Shown: in pieces, positions 33,152-42,028 of the stretch | Numbering within the stretch: the stretch's first letter is position 1 | Layout of the letters: each line of letters opens with the position of its first letter | Source of the DNA: CAIWXH01 sp964555675 | Lineage (GTDB): Bacteria; Chloroflexota; Chloroflexia; Chloroflexales; Chloroflexaceae | DNA: 64,000 nucleotides | Direction of reading: 5' to 3' | Assembly (NCBI GenBank): GCA_964555675.1 | Contig: CAZKTU010000005.1 | Span: 1 to 64,000 of the forward strand | Translations under genes and position numbers: made by a program | The notes under the pieces: generated by a model | The model's database searches: none | Told to the model about the DNA's origin: nothing | Seen by the model: only the letters and a program-made list of their open reading frames with translations

Positions 33152-34045
33152 ATGCGCGTTGTCATGCTTGGAATGCTGGGGCCCTTCGGTGGCCCGGCCC
33201 TCGCCGCCCTGTTAGAGGCCGGCGCCGAGGTGGTCGCCGTGGCTGTGCCGGCGCCGCCCGGCGCGCCGCCCGTGGCTCCGGCCTTCGCCCTGCCCGCGCG
33301 CCCGCCGCTCTTCGTCCTTGGCCCGCAACGCGGGCTCTCGCTGCTCGAAATGGCGGCCGTCCGCGGCCTGCCCGCCCTGACGCTGCGGCGCATGGGCGAC
33401 CCGGCCGTGCCGGCGGCCCTGGCGGCCCTGCGCCCCGACCTGCTCGTCGTGGCCTGCTGGCCCTGGCGTCTACCGCCCGCCGTGCTGGCCGCGCCGCGCC
33501 TGGGCGCCCTCAACCTGCACCCCTCGCCGCTGCCCGAACTGCGCGGCCCCGAGCCGCTCTTCTGGGCTTTCCACGAGGGTCGCGAGCAGACCGCCGTGAC
33601 CCTCCACTGGATGGACGAGGGTCTCGACACGGGCGCGATCGCCCTCCAGCGGCCCCTGGCGCTGCCCGAGGGCACGAGCTGGGAGCAGGCCGAGGCCCGC
33701 GCGGCCGAGCTGGGGGCCGCCCTCGTCGGCGAGGGTCTGGCGCTGCTGGCCGAGGACCGGCTGCCGCGCCATCCCCAGGGTGACGGCGGCAGCTTCCGGC
33801 CGACGCCGGGGGACGCCGACTTCACCATCGACCCCGCGTGGCCCGCCGCACGCGCCTTCCGCTTCATGCGGGGCACGGCGAACTGGGGCCAGCCCTACCG
33901 GCTCGAGGCCGGGGGCGTGACGCTGCGCCTGGGCGCGGCCCTGAGCTATACACCCGAGGGCGAGCTTGGGGCGCCCTACAGGGTCGCCGGCGGAGTGGCG
34001 CGGGTGCAGCTCTCGCCCGGCGTGCTGATGGCGAATCTCGTGTAG
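33152..34045 (+). CDS. formyltransferase family protein (Fmt-like)
   Basis: A 297-residue protein of the 10-formyl-tetrahydrofolate-dependent formyltransferase family. The N-terminal catalytic domain has the Asn-His-Asp triad: NLHPSPLPELRGPEP (Asn and His) and EGLDTGAI (Asp). The C-terminal OB-like part is short. The N-terminus MRVVMLGMLGPFGG lacks the exact Fmt consensus, and its gene context is not that of fmt (normally with def), so it more likely formylates a small molecule or sugar amine, possibly in the selenoprotein pathway. Its TAG abuts the stop codon of the zinc-ribbon gene on the other strand. Confidence 0.88.
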   Translation: MRVVMLGMLGPFGGPALAALLEAGAEVVAVAVPAPPGAPPVAPAFALPARPPLFVLGPQRGLSLLEMAAVRGLPALTLRRMGDPAVPAALAALRPDLLVVACWPWRLPPAVLAAPRLGALNLHPSPLPELRGPEPLFWAFHEGREQTAVTLHWMDEGLDTGAIALQRPLALPEGTSWEQAEARAAELGAALVGEGLALLAEDRLPRHPQGDGGSFRPTPGDADFTIDPAWPAARAFRFMRGTANWGQPYRLEAGGVTLRLGAALSYTPEGELGAPYRVAGGVARVQLSPGVLMANLV

Positions 34046-34243
34046 CTAGCCCTCGTCGCGCTGCTGCTCGCGCTGGGCGGGGCGGCGCTGGGCGGGGGTC
34101 TCGCGGCGCGAGCGGCAGCGGGGGCAGCGGGTCGGCTCGTGGAGGAAGCCCTTGTCGGCGTAGAACTCCTGCTCGCCTGCGGTGAAGATGAACTTCTCGC
34201 CGCAGTCGCGGCAGACCAGCTCCATATCTCGGTAGAATGGCAT
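34046..34243 (-). CDS. zinc-ribbon domain protein
   Basis: A 65-residue protein with two CxxC knuckles (CRDCGEKF and CPRCRSRR) separated by about 27 residues that include FIFTAGEQEFYADKGF, as in the small zinc-binding family of Chloroflexota and relatives (zf-trcl type). The C-terminus is rich in Arg and Gln. Binding of zinc is expected; the role is unknown. The stop codon directly abuts that of the formyltransferase gene (TAG/CTA form a palindrome), so the two overlap at terminator level. Confidence 0.85.
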   Translation of the reverse strand: MPFYRDMELVCRDCGEKFIFTAGEQEFYADKGFLHEPTRCPRCRSRRETPAQRRPAQREQQRDEG

Positions 34244-34282
34244 AGGACCTGGGGGTGCCCGCCGGGAGTCGCCGGGCGACCG

Positions 34283-37200
34283 TTACTGCCCGGCGTGGGG
34301 CCTGGGGTTAGGGAACGCCAGGCTCATTGTAGCATGATCGGCCCGTGGGGGGCGGCCGTAGGCCCGGCCGAGGGCGACGAAGAGCCAGAAGGCGAAGGCC
34401 AGGTCGGGCCAGAAGTAGAGCTGGTCGACCAGGCCGTGGACGAGGGCCCCGGCCATGGCCGCGGCGACGCCCGCCATCAGGGCCGGGCCGACCTGGGCGC
34501 CGCGCAGCCCGTCGCCGCCGGCCCGAATCGCCCGCCGGGCGTCGGCGAAGAGGCGCACGAGCAGCCAGGCGAAGGCGAGCAGGCCGAGCGGGCCGAGGCG
34601 CAGGGCGAGGTCGAGGAAGAGGTTGTGCGGGTGGGCCGTATTGATCTCGTTGGTGCCGGCCAGAGCGGGGTCGATGTACTGCGGGTAGAGGCGCGCGAAC
34701 TGATCGAGGCCGATGCCCAGCGGATGGTCGCGCAGCATGGCCAGGGCCGAGGCCCAGGTCTGCACCCTGACCCCGCTGCTGGCCCCGAAGGGGTTGAAGC
34801 GCTCGATGTTCAGCGCGAGCACGGCGAGCGCGGCTAAGGCCCCGAGGCCCGTCAGCAGCCCCAGAGGCACGAGCACGCGCCTGCTGCGCCAGAGGCTCGT
34901 CGGCAGCAGGCTGACGGCGAGCACCGCGCTCGCCGCCACGGCCCCGAGGTAGGCGCCGCGCGAGAATGAGGCGAGCAGCCCGCCCAGGCAGAGGGCGGTG
35001 GCCAGGGCGTAGGGCAGGGCCCGGCGCACCCCCGCGGGGCGGCTCGCCGCGCCCCAGAAGGCCAGGTGGGCCAGGGCGGCCGCCACGGGCCAGTAGCGAC
35101 CCATGGCCAGCCCGAGGTTGTTGGGGTGCCCGTAGAGGCTCGAGACGCGGCGCACGCCCTCGACCAGGAAGCTGTCGTCGCTGAAGCCGGCCTTGGTGCC
35201 GAAGAGAGGCGCCAGGTTGAGGCCGAGCAGCTGCAGGATGCCGACGAGCCCGGCCACGGCGCCGCCGACGAGCCAGACCCTGGTGACGACCAGCCAGTAG
35301 TCGCCCTGGTTATGCCGCGCCCACCAGCCCGCCACCAGGGCCGCGGCGCCCACAAAGAGTAGCGGCTCGACGAACAGCCAGCGCAGCTCGCGCAGGGCCG
35401 GGCCGCGCGCCTCGGCGATGAGCAGGCCCCAGAGGGCCGCCGCCAGAAGCAGGGCGACCGGGGCCAGGGGCCGCAGCCGCGCCGGGGTGATGCGAGGGAG
35501 GGGCGGCAACTGGCGGCGTAAGAGCAGCCAGAGCGCATGCGCGGCGAGGGCCAGCAGGGCGATCACCAGCAAGATCTCGTGGATGGGCAGGTAGATGCCG
35601 CTGTCGCGGATGCCGAAGCGGGCGTCGAAGAGCCCCTTGGGGATGAAGTAGAGCGGCACGCTCAGGGGGACGAAGAGCAGGGCCAGGTCGGGCCGGAAGA
35701 GGGCGAGGCCCCCGAAGAGCGCCAGGCCCGCCAGGGTGAGCGGCAGCTGGGCCGAGGCCCTGTAGGCCACGGCCGCGCCGATCAGCATCCCGATGAAGAT
35801 CAGGCTGTCGGGCTGGATCAGCCGCGCGGCGAGGCCGGGCTTGCCCCGCGCGCGGGCCTGGGTCGCGGCAAAGCGCCGGCGCGCGCCGTCGAGCATGGGG
35901 AAGAGGGCGGCCAGAGTCGCCCCGCCCGCCACGGCCATGGCGGCGAGCAGCAGCAGCGGGCCGTAGTCCCAGAGCCAGGGCCACGAGCGGGTGAGGGCCG
36001 CGGCGGGCGGCGGGGCCGCCGTGTAGTCGCGCAGGGCGTCGAAGGCGGGCAGGGTCTGCCAGTCGCGGGTGACGAGGGCGAAGTAGGGCGTGGGGTCGGC
36101 GGGGTCCGGCTCGGCGTAGCCACCGTAGCGCAGCATCCAGATGTTCATCACGCCCATCCAGGGCCACTCGGCGCGGGCCCGCTCGAGCTGGCCGACCAGG
36201 TAGGCCCCCTTGGTCTCCTCGCTCACCGGCTCGCCCCAGGTGAAGCGGCGCTCGGGCGGGATTGAGTCGGGGGCGCTGTTCCAGCCGAACTCGGTGATCC
36301 AGACCGGGGTGGCGGCGTCGCCGTTGGCCTCCATCACCTCGCGCAGCAGCACGACCCGGCTGACGTCGTTGCGGGTGTCGATGGGGCGCCGCCAGCTCCA
36401 GTTGCTGCGGTCGCGCAGGAAGACATAGCGGTGCTCGTCGGGCGGCTGGCCGAGGCCGTAGCTCTGGGCGGCCATGATGTCGAAGTAGGCCGCCCCGCCG
36501 GCCTGGTAGACCCGGTCGAGGTAGGCGAGCTCGGTCATCGGGGCGCGCTGGTCGAGACCGTCGGTGGGGGCGAGGCCGGGGAAGATGATGATCGCCTCAG
36601 GGCTGGCGGCGCGGGCCGCCGTGGCCCCGACCCGCAGCAGCTCGACGAACTGCTCGGGGCGCGGCTCCTCCCACCCCCACTCATTCTTCAGGTTCGGCTC
36701 GTTCCAGAGCTGGAAGTGGCGCACGGTGGGGCTGCCCGGGGCGTCGCTCTGGCCGTCGCCGTCGTAACGCTCGACCACGGCTGTGACGAAGGCGCCGTAG
36801 TCGGCGTAGTCGTCGGGTGGGCCGGTCGAGTTGCCGTCGCGCTGCAGGCCCTCCTGGAAGGCGGGCGTGGCGGCGGCGACCTGGCGGGCCCAGGCCGGCG
36901 GGCGCTCGAGGCGCCAGATCAGCGCGACCCCGGCGGCGTTGGCCGCGGCGGCGATGCGGTCATACTTGGCCCATGCCGAGACGGCGCCCACGGCCTCGAG
37001 GTTGCGCCGGTCCTCGAAGTCGCCGCGGGCGTGGATCTCGAGATCGTCCCACGGCACCTGCATGCGGGCGAAACGGGCGCCCATGGTCGCGGCCAGCTCG
37101 AACGAGCGGGTGACGGCGGCCGGGTCGGGCTCGAGGTGCAGGTTGAAGAGGTTGACGCCGACGGGCGGCGGGTCGCCGGCGGGGCCGGGGGTCGGGCTGA

Positions 37201-37315
37201 AGACGATCCCGCGATTGGCGGCGTTGTCGGCCCAGACCACCGCCGCGAAGGCGGCGAGCAGCAGCAGGTCGAGTAGAAGCAGGGCGGGCAGGCGCAGCCT
37301 GCGCAGTGTGTTCAT
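34283..37315 (-). CDS. glycoside-hydrolase-like / O-antigen ligase (Wzy/WaaL) fusion protein
   Basis: A 1010-residue single ORF joining two normally separate functions. N-terminal TM (about 9-28), then an extracytoplasmic (beta/alpha)8 glycosidase-like domain (about 50-440) with candidate acid/base Glu206 in WNEPN and candidate nucleophile Glu342 in WITEFGWN, as in GH-A clan families such as GH39/GH5. From about 443 a polytopic membrane part with about twelve helices; residues about 640-990 carry O-antigen ligase features (SSLYGHPNNLGLAMG; LASFSRGAYLG; NTAHPHNLFLDLALRLG). It probably builds or trims an exopolysaccharide. No other polysaccharide genes are adjacent. Confidence 0.88.
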   Translation of the reverse strand: MNTLRRLRLPALLLLDLLLLAAFAAVVWADNAANRGIVFSPTPGPAGDPPPVGVNLFNLHLEPDPAAVTRSFELAATMGARFARMQVPWDDLEIHARGDFEDRRNLEAVGAVSAWAKYDRIAAAANAAGVALIWRLERPPAWARQVAAATPAFQEGLQRDGNSTGPPDDYADYGAFVTAVVERYDGDGQSDAPGSPTVRHFQLWNEPNLKNEWGWEEPRPEQFVELLRVGATAARAASPEAIIIFPGLAPTDGLDQRAPMTELAYLDRVYQAGGAAYFDIMAAQSYGLGQPPDEHRYVFLRDRSNWSWRRPIDTRNDVSRVVLLREVMEANGDAATPVWITEFGWNSAPDSIPPERRFTWGEPVSEETKGAYLVGQLERARAEWPWMGVMNIWMLRYGGYAEPDPADPTPYFALVTRDWQTLPAFDALRDYTAAPPPAAALTRSWPWLWDYGPLLLLAAMAVAGGATLAALFPMLDGARRRFAATQARARGKPGLAARLIQPDSLIFIGMLIGAAVAYRASAQLPLTLAGLALFGGLALFRPDLALLFVPLSVPLYFIPKGLFDARFGIRDSGIYLPIHEILLVIALLALAAHALWLLLRRQLPPLPRITPARLRPLAPVALLLAAALWGLLIAEARGPALRELRWLFVEPLLFVGAAALVAGWWARHNQGDYWLVVTRVWLVGGAVAGLVGILQLLGLNLAPLFGTKAGFSDDSFLVEGVRRVSSLYGHPNNLGLAMGRYWPVAAALAHLAFWGAASRPAGVRRALPYALATALCLGGLLASFSRGAYLGAVAASAVLAVSLLPTSLWRSRRVLVPLGLLTGLGALAALAVLALNIERFNPFGASSGVRVQTWASALAMLRDHPLGIGLDQFARLYPQYIDPALAGTNEINTAHPHNLFLDLALRLGPLGLLAFAWLLVRLFADARRAIRAGGDGLRGAQVGPALMAGVAAAMAGALVHGLVDQLYFWPDLAFAFWLFVALGRAYGRPPRADHATMSLAFPNPRPHAGQ

Positions 37316-37518
37316 GGCGCGACGAGTATAGTCGCGGCCATCGGGGCTGTCAATCGGGGCCGCGACGCCTCGGTCTGCGGACCGAACCCTTGTGAATTCT
37401 TTCTCAGTCTAATGTCGGAGCTGGCGCGGGCAACTGCGGGGGGCCGGCTGCCGTTGTACAGAAGGAGCTGTCGAGGCGGCCCTGGCGCGCCTCGTGAGAC
37501 ATAAAGGACTGAGCGAAG

Positions 37519-37815
37519 ATGAACTTCACAGCCATTGGCGTGATCATAGTGGCGGCCCTGGCCCTCTTCATCCTCGGCGCCGCCGGCATCAGCTTGAGCG
37601 GCAGCGCGGGCGGGCGTCTGGCGGCCCTGGTCGCCCTTGTCCCGGCCTCGCTCGTGCTGGCCATGGTGGCCGCGTCACTGCTCGGCTACAGGCTGCCGGC
37701 GGCTGAGCTCGGACTAGTCTTGCCGGTCGGCGTGGGACTGCTGACGACGGTTCTGGCGCGCAGCCCCGGCTACGGCCTGCTGGCGGGTCTGGTGGTGGCC
37801 GTGACGATGTTCTGA
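37519..37815 (+). CDS. small hydrophobic membrane protein
   Basis: A 98-residue protein with three predicted membrane helices (about 5-25, 32-58 and 66-96). I do not recognise the family. AAAGGA lies 10 nt before the ATG. Codon use is like the neighbours. It is convergent with the hypothetical gene ending at 37875; nothing here reveals its job. Confidence 0.7.
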   Translation: MNFTAIGVIIVAALALFILGAAGISLSGSAGGRLAALVALVPASLVLAMVAASLLGYRLPAAELGLVLPVGVGLLTTVLARSPGYGLLAGLVVAVTMF

Positions 37816-37874
37816 GGGCTCGGCGCGCTGAGGCTGGGCAGCCGCGGCGCGGCGGGCTGCGCCCGAACCTTGTC

Positions 37875-38390
37875 TCAGAGCGTCTCCGGCAGCGGCGGGC
37901 CGGCCGGCAGGCTGACGGCGACCCGGGCGAGCTCGTCGAGCGGCAGGCGGCCGCTGGTGAGCCAGCAGCTGTCGGGGCCGGCGCGGGTGACGATCATGGG
38001 CAGGCGCTCGCGCGAGACGGCGCTCCAGACGGCCCCGATGGCGACGGCGTCGCGCCCTTTGAACTGGAAGCCCTGCATGGCCGGCGCGGGGCCGTCGCTG
38101 AGATCCCAGGGCACGCTGAGGGTCGCGCCGGCGGGCAGATGCAACTCGATCCAGCTGACCTGGAAGGCGCCGGCGGCGTCGGCGGCGCAGTAGGCCTCGC
38201 CGAGGCGGCGCGGCTGGAGGCCCGCGGGCAGGTGGGCCGGCAGCGGGTGGGGCTGGTCGTCCTCCAGCGCTGTGACTGCAGGCATGGCCTCGGGGTGAAA
38301 CATGGCCTCGGCCGGCGTGATGGCGATCAGGTCCACGCGCAGGCCCGGTACGGCGATGGTCTGTAGGGTCCGCTGCTCTGAGGGGTCCAC
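37875..38390 (-). CDS. hypothetical protein (171 aa)
   Basis: A 171-residue soluble-looking protein with no recognised family. It is beta-rich with a tryptophan-containing core and lacks a signal peptide. The GTG at 38390 follows GGAG by 5 nt and lies 12 nt after the VWA gene stop, so the two are very likely cotranscribed. It may work with the VWA protein. Confidence 0.75.
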   Translation of the reverse strand: MDPSEQRTLQTIAVPGLRVDLIAITPAEAMFHPEAMPAVTALEDDQPHPLPAHLPAGLQPRRLGEAYCAADAAGAFQVSWIELHLPAGATLSVPWDLSDGPAPAMQGFQFKGRDAVAIGAVWSAVSRERLPMIVTRAGPDSCWLTSGRLPLDELARVAVSLPAGPPLPETL

Positions 38391-38402
38391 GGGCGCTCCA
38401 GT

Positions 38403-39767
38403 CTACTCTGGGACCTCATGCTCGCCGAGGCGGCGGGTGGCATAGGTCAGCTCGCGGGCGCCGGCCCCCGTGTCGCGCCCGGTGGCGGCGAGGGCTTCGG
38501 CTTCGCGCAGGGCGGCCTCGGCGAGGGCGGGCTGGCCCAGGTCGCGCAGGCGGGCGGCGGCGGCCCGCATGAGCGCGGCGGCGCTCTGGCTGTCGCCGCG
38601 GGCGGCGGCCTCGGCGGCGCGGCGCTGGAGGCGGGCGGCGCTGGCCTGGGCGGCGGCGGTCAGTATCGCGGGCGCGGGCGGGGCGGCGTCGGGCGAATAG
38701 TGGGCGATCAGGTCGGCGCCGGCCCTGGCCTCCCCGCTACTTGCCGTCAGGGCGGCCAGCCTGACCCGCGCGCCGCCGGGGGCGGGGCGGGGCGGCACGG
38801 GCGGCGCGAGGATCTCGAGCAAGAGGCGGGCAGGTGCGCCGCGCTCGAGGTCGCCGAGGCGCAGGGTGAGGCGACGCCCCTCGGGGTCGCCCTGCTCCCA
38901 TTCGAGGGGGGCGAGGGCGGGGCTGAGGCGGGTGACGTGGCGCAGGGCCGCGCCGCGCGGCAGGCTCAGCTCGAGGGTCAGGGCGCGGGCGGCAACGCCG
39001 CGGGCGGCGTCGAGTTCGGCGGCGACGGCCGCGGGGATTTGCTCGGCGTGGCGCAGGTAGGCCGCCCGGCCGCCGCTGATGTCGGCCATGCGTGTGAGCA
39101 AGTCGTCCTGGAACTCGCCGCCGAGGCCGAGGGTGCTGACGCTGACTCCGTCTGCCGCGGCGTCGCGCGCCAATGCCAGGCAGGCCGCGGGGTCGCGGGT
39201 GAAGCCGTCGGTGAGCAGCATGAGCCTGCTGACGCCTTGGCCGCTGCGGCGCAGCTCGGCCAGGGCCACGCTCATGCCGGCGGCCAGATCGGTCTCCTCG
39301 CCCAGGCGCAAGCTGCGCAGGCGCGCCACGCCGGCCACCAGTTCGGCGCGGCGTTCGCCCCCGGCCGCCACCAGCAGGACGGCCTGCTCGGCGCAGGCCA
39401 CCAGGCAGAGCCGGTCGGCCCGGTCGAGGCGCTCGACGATACTGTGGAGGGCGCGGGCGGTGTGCTCGAGGGCGCTGGGGGCGGCGGCTCGCACCTCCTC
39501 GGGCACGGGGCCGGCGAGCTGCCAGACGGGCACGCCGTCGACCAGCACCTCCTGGGCGCCGCCCGAGCGGACCAGCTCGCGGAACTGCTCCTCGCTGACG
39601 ATGGGGATGCGCATCGAGCGGCTGGCGTCGGCGACCACGGCCCAGCTGACCGGCGTGGCCCCGCCGCCGGCGTCGGCCGTGACGGTCACCAGGGCGTAGC
39701 AGAGCTGGGGCTCGGCGCTGGGCACCAGGGCGAGGGCCGGGGGCTGGATGGTGAGCAGAAGGGACAT
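38403..39767 (-). CDS. VWA domain-containing protein
   Basis: A 454-residue protein with an N-terminal beta segment, a von Willebrand factor A domain (about 45-230) and C-terminal Ala/Arg-rich helices. The metal-ion-dependent adhesion site appears as DASRSMRIP (a DxSxS variant) with a later conserved LLTDGFTRDP. No signal peptide or TM, so it is cytoplasmic. The start lies 7 nt after the biotin carboxylase stop and its -10 (TATAAT) overlaps that stop; the -10 ends 6 nt before the ATG, implying a leaderless mRNA in addition to readthrough. Confidence 0.85.
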   Translation of the reverse strand: MSLLLTIQPPALALVPSAEPQLCYALVTVTADAGGGATPVSWAVVADASRSMRIPIVSEEQFRELVRSGGAQEVLVDGVPVWQLAGPVPEEVRAAAPSALEHTARALHSIVERLDRADRLCLVACAEQAVLLVAAGGERRAELVAGVARLRSLRLGEETDLAAGMSVALAELRRSGQGVSRLMLLTDGFTRDPAACLALARDAAADGVSVSTLGLGGEFQDDLLTRMADISGGRAAYLRHAEQIPAAVAAELDAARGVAARALTLELSLPRGAALRHVTRLSPALAPLEWEQGDPEGRRLTLRLGDLERGAPARLLLEILAPPVPPRPAPGGARVRLAALTASSGEARAGADLIAHYSPDAAPPAPAILTAAAQASAARLQRRAAEAAARGDSQSAAALMRAAAARLRDLGQPALAEAALREAEALAATGRDTGAGARELTYATRRLGEHEVPE

Positions 39768-39773
39768 GCCCCC

Positions 39774-39779
39774 ATTATA
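39774..39779 (-). promoter_or_regulatory. -10 element giving a leaderless VWA mRNA
   Basis: TATAAT on the minus strand, overlapping the biotin carboxylase stop codon, with 6 nt to the VWA ATG. Confidence 0.5.
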
Positions 39780-41769
39780 CAGGAGGCGGCTCGCCATGCT
39801 CCTCGGGCGTCAGGTCGACCAGGCTGGCCCCGCCGGCCACGCTGCTGCCCTGGCTGAAGGGCAGGCGGCGCACGGTGCCGGCGTAGGGCGCGACGACCGT
39901 GTGCTCCATCTTCATGGCTTCGAGGATCAGCAGGGCCTGGCCCTCGCGCACGACCTCGCCCTCGCTCACCAGGACCTTGACCAGGGTGCCCGGCATGGGG
40001 GCGCTGAGGTTGGCGGCGCCATGGCCGCCCCCGCTGCGGGCGGCGCTGTCGGCGCTCAGGGGTGCGGGGCGCGCGAGCCTGTAAGCCGCGCCGCGCCAGG
40101 CCACCAACAGGTCGCCGTTGTCGGCGCGGGCCACGCGCAGGCGCGCCGCCTGACCGTCGAGCCTGAGGGCGAGCTCGCCCGGGCCCTTTGCCGCGATGAC
40201 CGCCCTGTGGGCTCGGCCCGCGATCTGGAGCGTCCAGTCGTGGCCTGAACGGCTCGACATAACCGTGTGCTCGACGCCGTCGCACAGCAGCCTGATGGCG
40301 AGGGCGCCCCCATTGGCGCGCCAGGGGGCGGCGAAGGGGTCGCGGGGGGCGCCTCCGGCGTCGCCCTCTTCCTGCGCGAGCAGGGCGGCTGCGGCCAGGA
40401 CCGCGGGGGGCGGCGGGGGGTGGGCGGTGTCGAGGGGGTGCTCGGCGAGGAAGCCGGTGTGGGTGTCGCCGGCGGCGTAGGCGGGGTGGGCGGCCAGGGC
40501 CCGCAGCAGGGGCAGGTTGGTGGTCAGGCCGAGGACGGCGAAGTCGTCGAGGGCGCGGCCCAGGCGCGCGACGGCGGCCGCGCGGCTCTCGCCGTAGACG
40601 ATCAGCTTGGCGATCATGGGGTCGTAGTGGACCGTCACCTCGTCGCCCGTAGTCAGCCCGGCGTCTACGCGCACCCCCGGCCCGAGGGGCGGCTCGAGCA
40701 AGGCCAGGCGGCCCACGGCGGGCAGGTAGGTGACCGGGTCCTCGGCGTAGAGTCTGGCCTCGATCGCGTGTCCGCGGAACTGCAGATCGGCCTGGCCGAA
40801 GGGCAGCCGCTCGCCCGCGGCGATCGCAATCTGCCAGCGCACCAGGTCGAGGCCGGTGACCAGCTCGGTGACCGGATGCTCGACCTGCAGGCGGGTATTC
40901 ATCTCGAGGAAGTAGAACTGGCCCGCCTGGTCGAGCACGAACTCGACGGTGCCGGCGTTGACATAGGCGGCGGCCCTGGCGGCGCGCACGGCCGCCTCGC
41001 CCATCTGCTCGCGCAGGGCGGGGGTGAGGGCGGGCGAGGGCGACTCTTCGAGGATCTTCTGGTGGCGGCGCTGGATCGAGCACTCGCGCTCGCCGAGGTG
41101 CAGCACGGTGCCGTGGCTATCCGCCAGGATCTGGATCTCGACGTGGCGCGGCCTGAGGATCAGGCGTTCGAGGAAGACCGCCTGGTCGCCGAAGGCGGCC
41201 TGGGCCTCGCGGCGGGCGCCCGCCAAAGCCTCGGCGAAGGCGGCGGGCTCGGTGACGACGCGCATACCCTTGCCACCACCCCCAGCGCTGGCCTTGACCA
41301 GCAGGGGGAAGCCGATGCGCACCGCCTCGGCGAGTAGGCGCTCCTCGGACTGGTCGGCCCCATCGTAGCCGGGCACCACGGGCACCCCGGCTTCTACGGC
41401 AAGGCGTCGCGCCCCGATCTTGCCGCCCATGGCCTCGATCGCCTCAGGGGGTGGGCCGATGAAGGTCAAGCCGGCCTGGGCGCAGGCCCGAGCGAAGGCG
41501 GCGTTCTCCGAGAGGAAGCCATAGCCGGGGTGCACGGCCTCGGCCCCGAGCTGCTGGGCGGCGGCCACGATCGCCTCGCCGCGCAGATAGCTCTGGGCGG
41601 CGGGGGGCGGGCCGATACACACGGCGGCGTCGGCCAGGCGCACATGGAGGGCCTGGGCGTCGGCCTCAGAGTAGACCGCCAGCGGGCGAATGCCCAGCTC
41701 GCGACAGGCCCTGATGATCCGCACGGCAATCTCGCCCCGGTTGGCGATCAGGATGGAGGTAAAGCGCAT
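39775..41769 (-). CDS. acetyl/propionyl/methylcrotonyl-CoA carboxylase biotin subunit
   Basis: A 664-residue biotin-dependent carboxylase alpha subunit. Biotin carboxylase domain (about 1-450): ILIANRGEIAVRIIRA, the Gly-rich ATP loop KASAGGGGKGM, HLGERECSIQRRHQKILEE and MNTRLQVEHPVTE. C-terminal biotinyl domain with EAMKMEH, biotin on Lys620. The length and the linker match the methylcrotonyl/propionyl type rather than stand-alone AccC. No carboxyltransferase subunit gene is adjacent, so the substrate is undecided. The gene lies downstream of the LLM gene with two hairpins between them. Confidence 0.93.
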   Translation of the reverse strand: MRFTSILIANRGEIAVRIIRACRELGIRPLAVYSEADAQALHVRLADAAVCIGPPPAAQSYLRGEAIVAAAQQLGAEAVHPGYGFLSENAAFARACAQAGLTFIGPPPEAIEAMGGKIGARRLAVEAGVPVVPGYDGADQSEERLLAEAVRIGFPLLVKASAGGGGKGMRVVTEPAAFAEALAGARREAQAAFGDQAVFLERLILRPRHVEIQILADSHGTVLHLGERECSIQRRHQKILEESPSPALTPALREQMGEAAVRAARAAAYVNAGTVEFVLDQAGQFYFLEMNTRLQVEHPVTELVTGLDLVRWQIAIAAGERLPFGQADLQFRGHAIEARLYAEDPVTYLPAVGRLALLEPPLGPGVRVDAGLTTGDEVTVHYDPMIAKLIVYGESRAAAVARLGRALDDFAVLGLTTNLPLLRALAAHPAYAAGDTHTGFLAEHPLDTAHPPPPPAVLAAAALLAQEEGDAGGAPRDPFAAPWRANGGALAIRLLCDGVEHTVMSSRSGHDWTLQIAGRAHRAVIAAKGPGELALRLDGQAARLRVARADNGDLLVAWRGAAYRLARPAPLSADSAARSGGGHGAANLSAPMPGTLVKVLVSEGEVVREGQALLILEAMKMEHTVVAPYAGTVRRLPFSQGSSVAGGASLVDLTPEEHGEPPPV

Positions 41770-41778
41770 GTGGGGGGT

Positions 41779-41801
41779 GTGGGGGAACCAGGTTCCCCCA
41801 C
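41779..41801. repeat. GGGGGAACC-type hairpin, first of two
   Basis: Perfect inverted repeat, core GGGGGAACC-A-GGTTCCCCC, 9 nt upstream of the biotin carboxylase ATG on the minus strand and downstream of the LLM gene. Same core as the hairpin at 41831 and related to 10864. Confidence 0.65.
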
Positions 41802-41818
41802 GGCATTAGCTTTTCGCC

Positions 41819-41873
41819 CCTGGCGGGGGTGCGGGGGAACCTGGTTCCCCCGCTACTTCAGCTTGGGGATCAC
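41819..41873. repeat. left copy of the 55-bp duplicate flanking the gap
   Basis: Exact copy of 41974-42028. It repeats the last codons of the LLM gene and the hairpin after it. Very probably an unmerged contig end. Confidence 0.85.
41831..41853 (-). terminator. hairpin after the LLM gene
   Basis: Perfect 11-bp inverted repeat (GCGGGGGAACC-T-GGTTCCCCCGC). The same hairpin is present again at 41986-42008 because of the assembly duplicate; there it touches the LLM stop codon. Confidence 0.6.
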
Positions 41874-41973
41874 NNNNNNNNNNNNNNNNNNNNNNNNNNN
41901 NNNNNNNNNNNNNNNNNNNNNNNNNNNNNNNNNNNNNNNNNNNNNNNNNNNNNNNNNNNNNNNNNNNNNNNNN
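41874..41973. other. assembly gap of 100 N
   Basis: A run of exactly 100 N, a placeholder size, bounded on both sides by the same 55-bp sequence. No gene appears to be lost. Confidence 0.95.
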
Positions 41974-42028
41974 CCTGGCGGGGGTGCGGGGGAACCTGGT
42001 TCCCCCGCTACTTCAGCTTGGGGATCAC
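41974..42028. repeat. right copy of the 55-bp duplicate flanking the gap
   Basis: Exact copy of 41819-41873, continuous with the body of the LLM gene. Confidence 0.85.

Noticed and set aside
41874..41973. Insertion of unknown DNA at the first gap
   Set aside because: Identical 55-bp flanks and a round 100-N length indicate an unmerged overlap.
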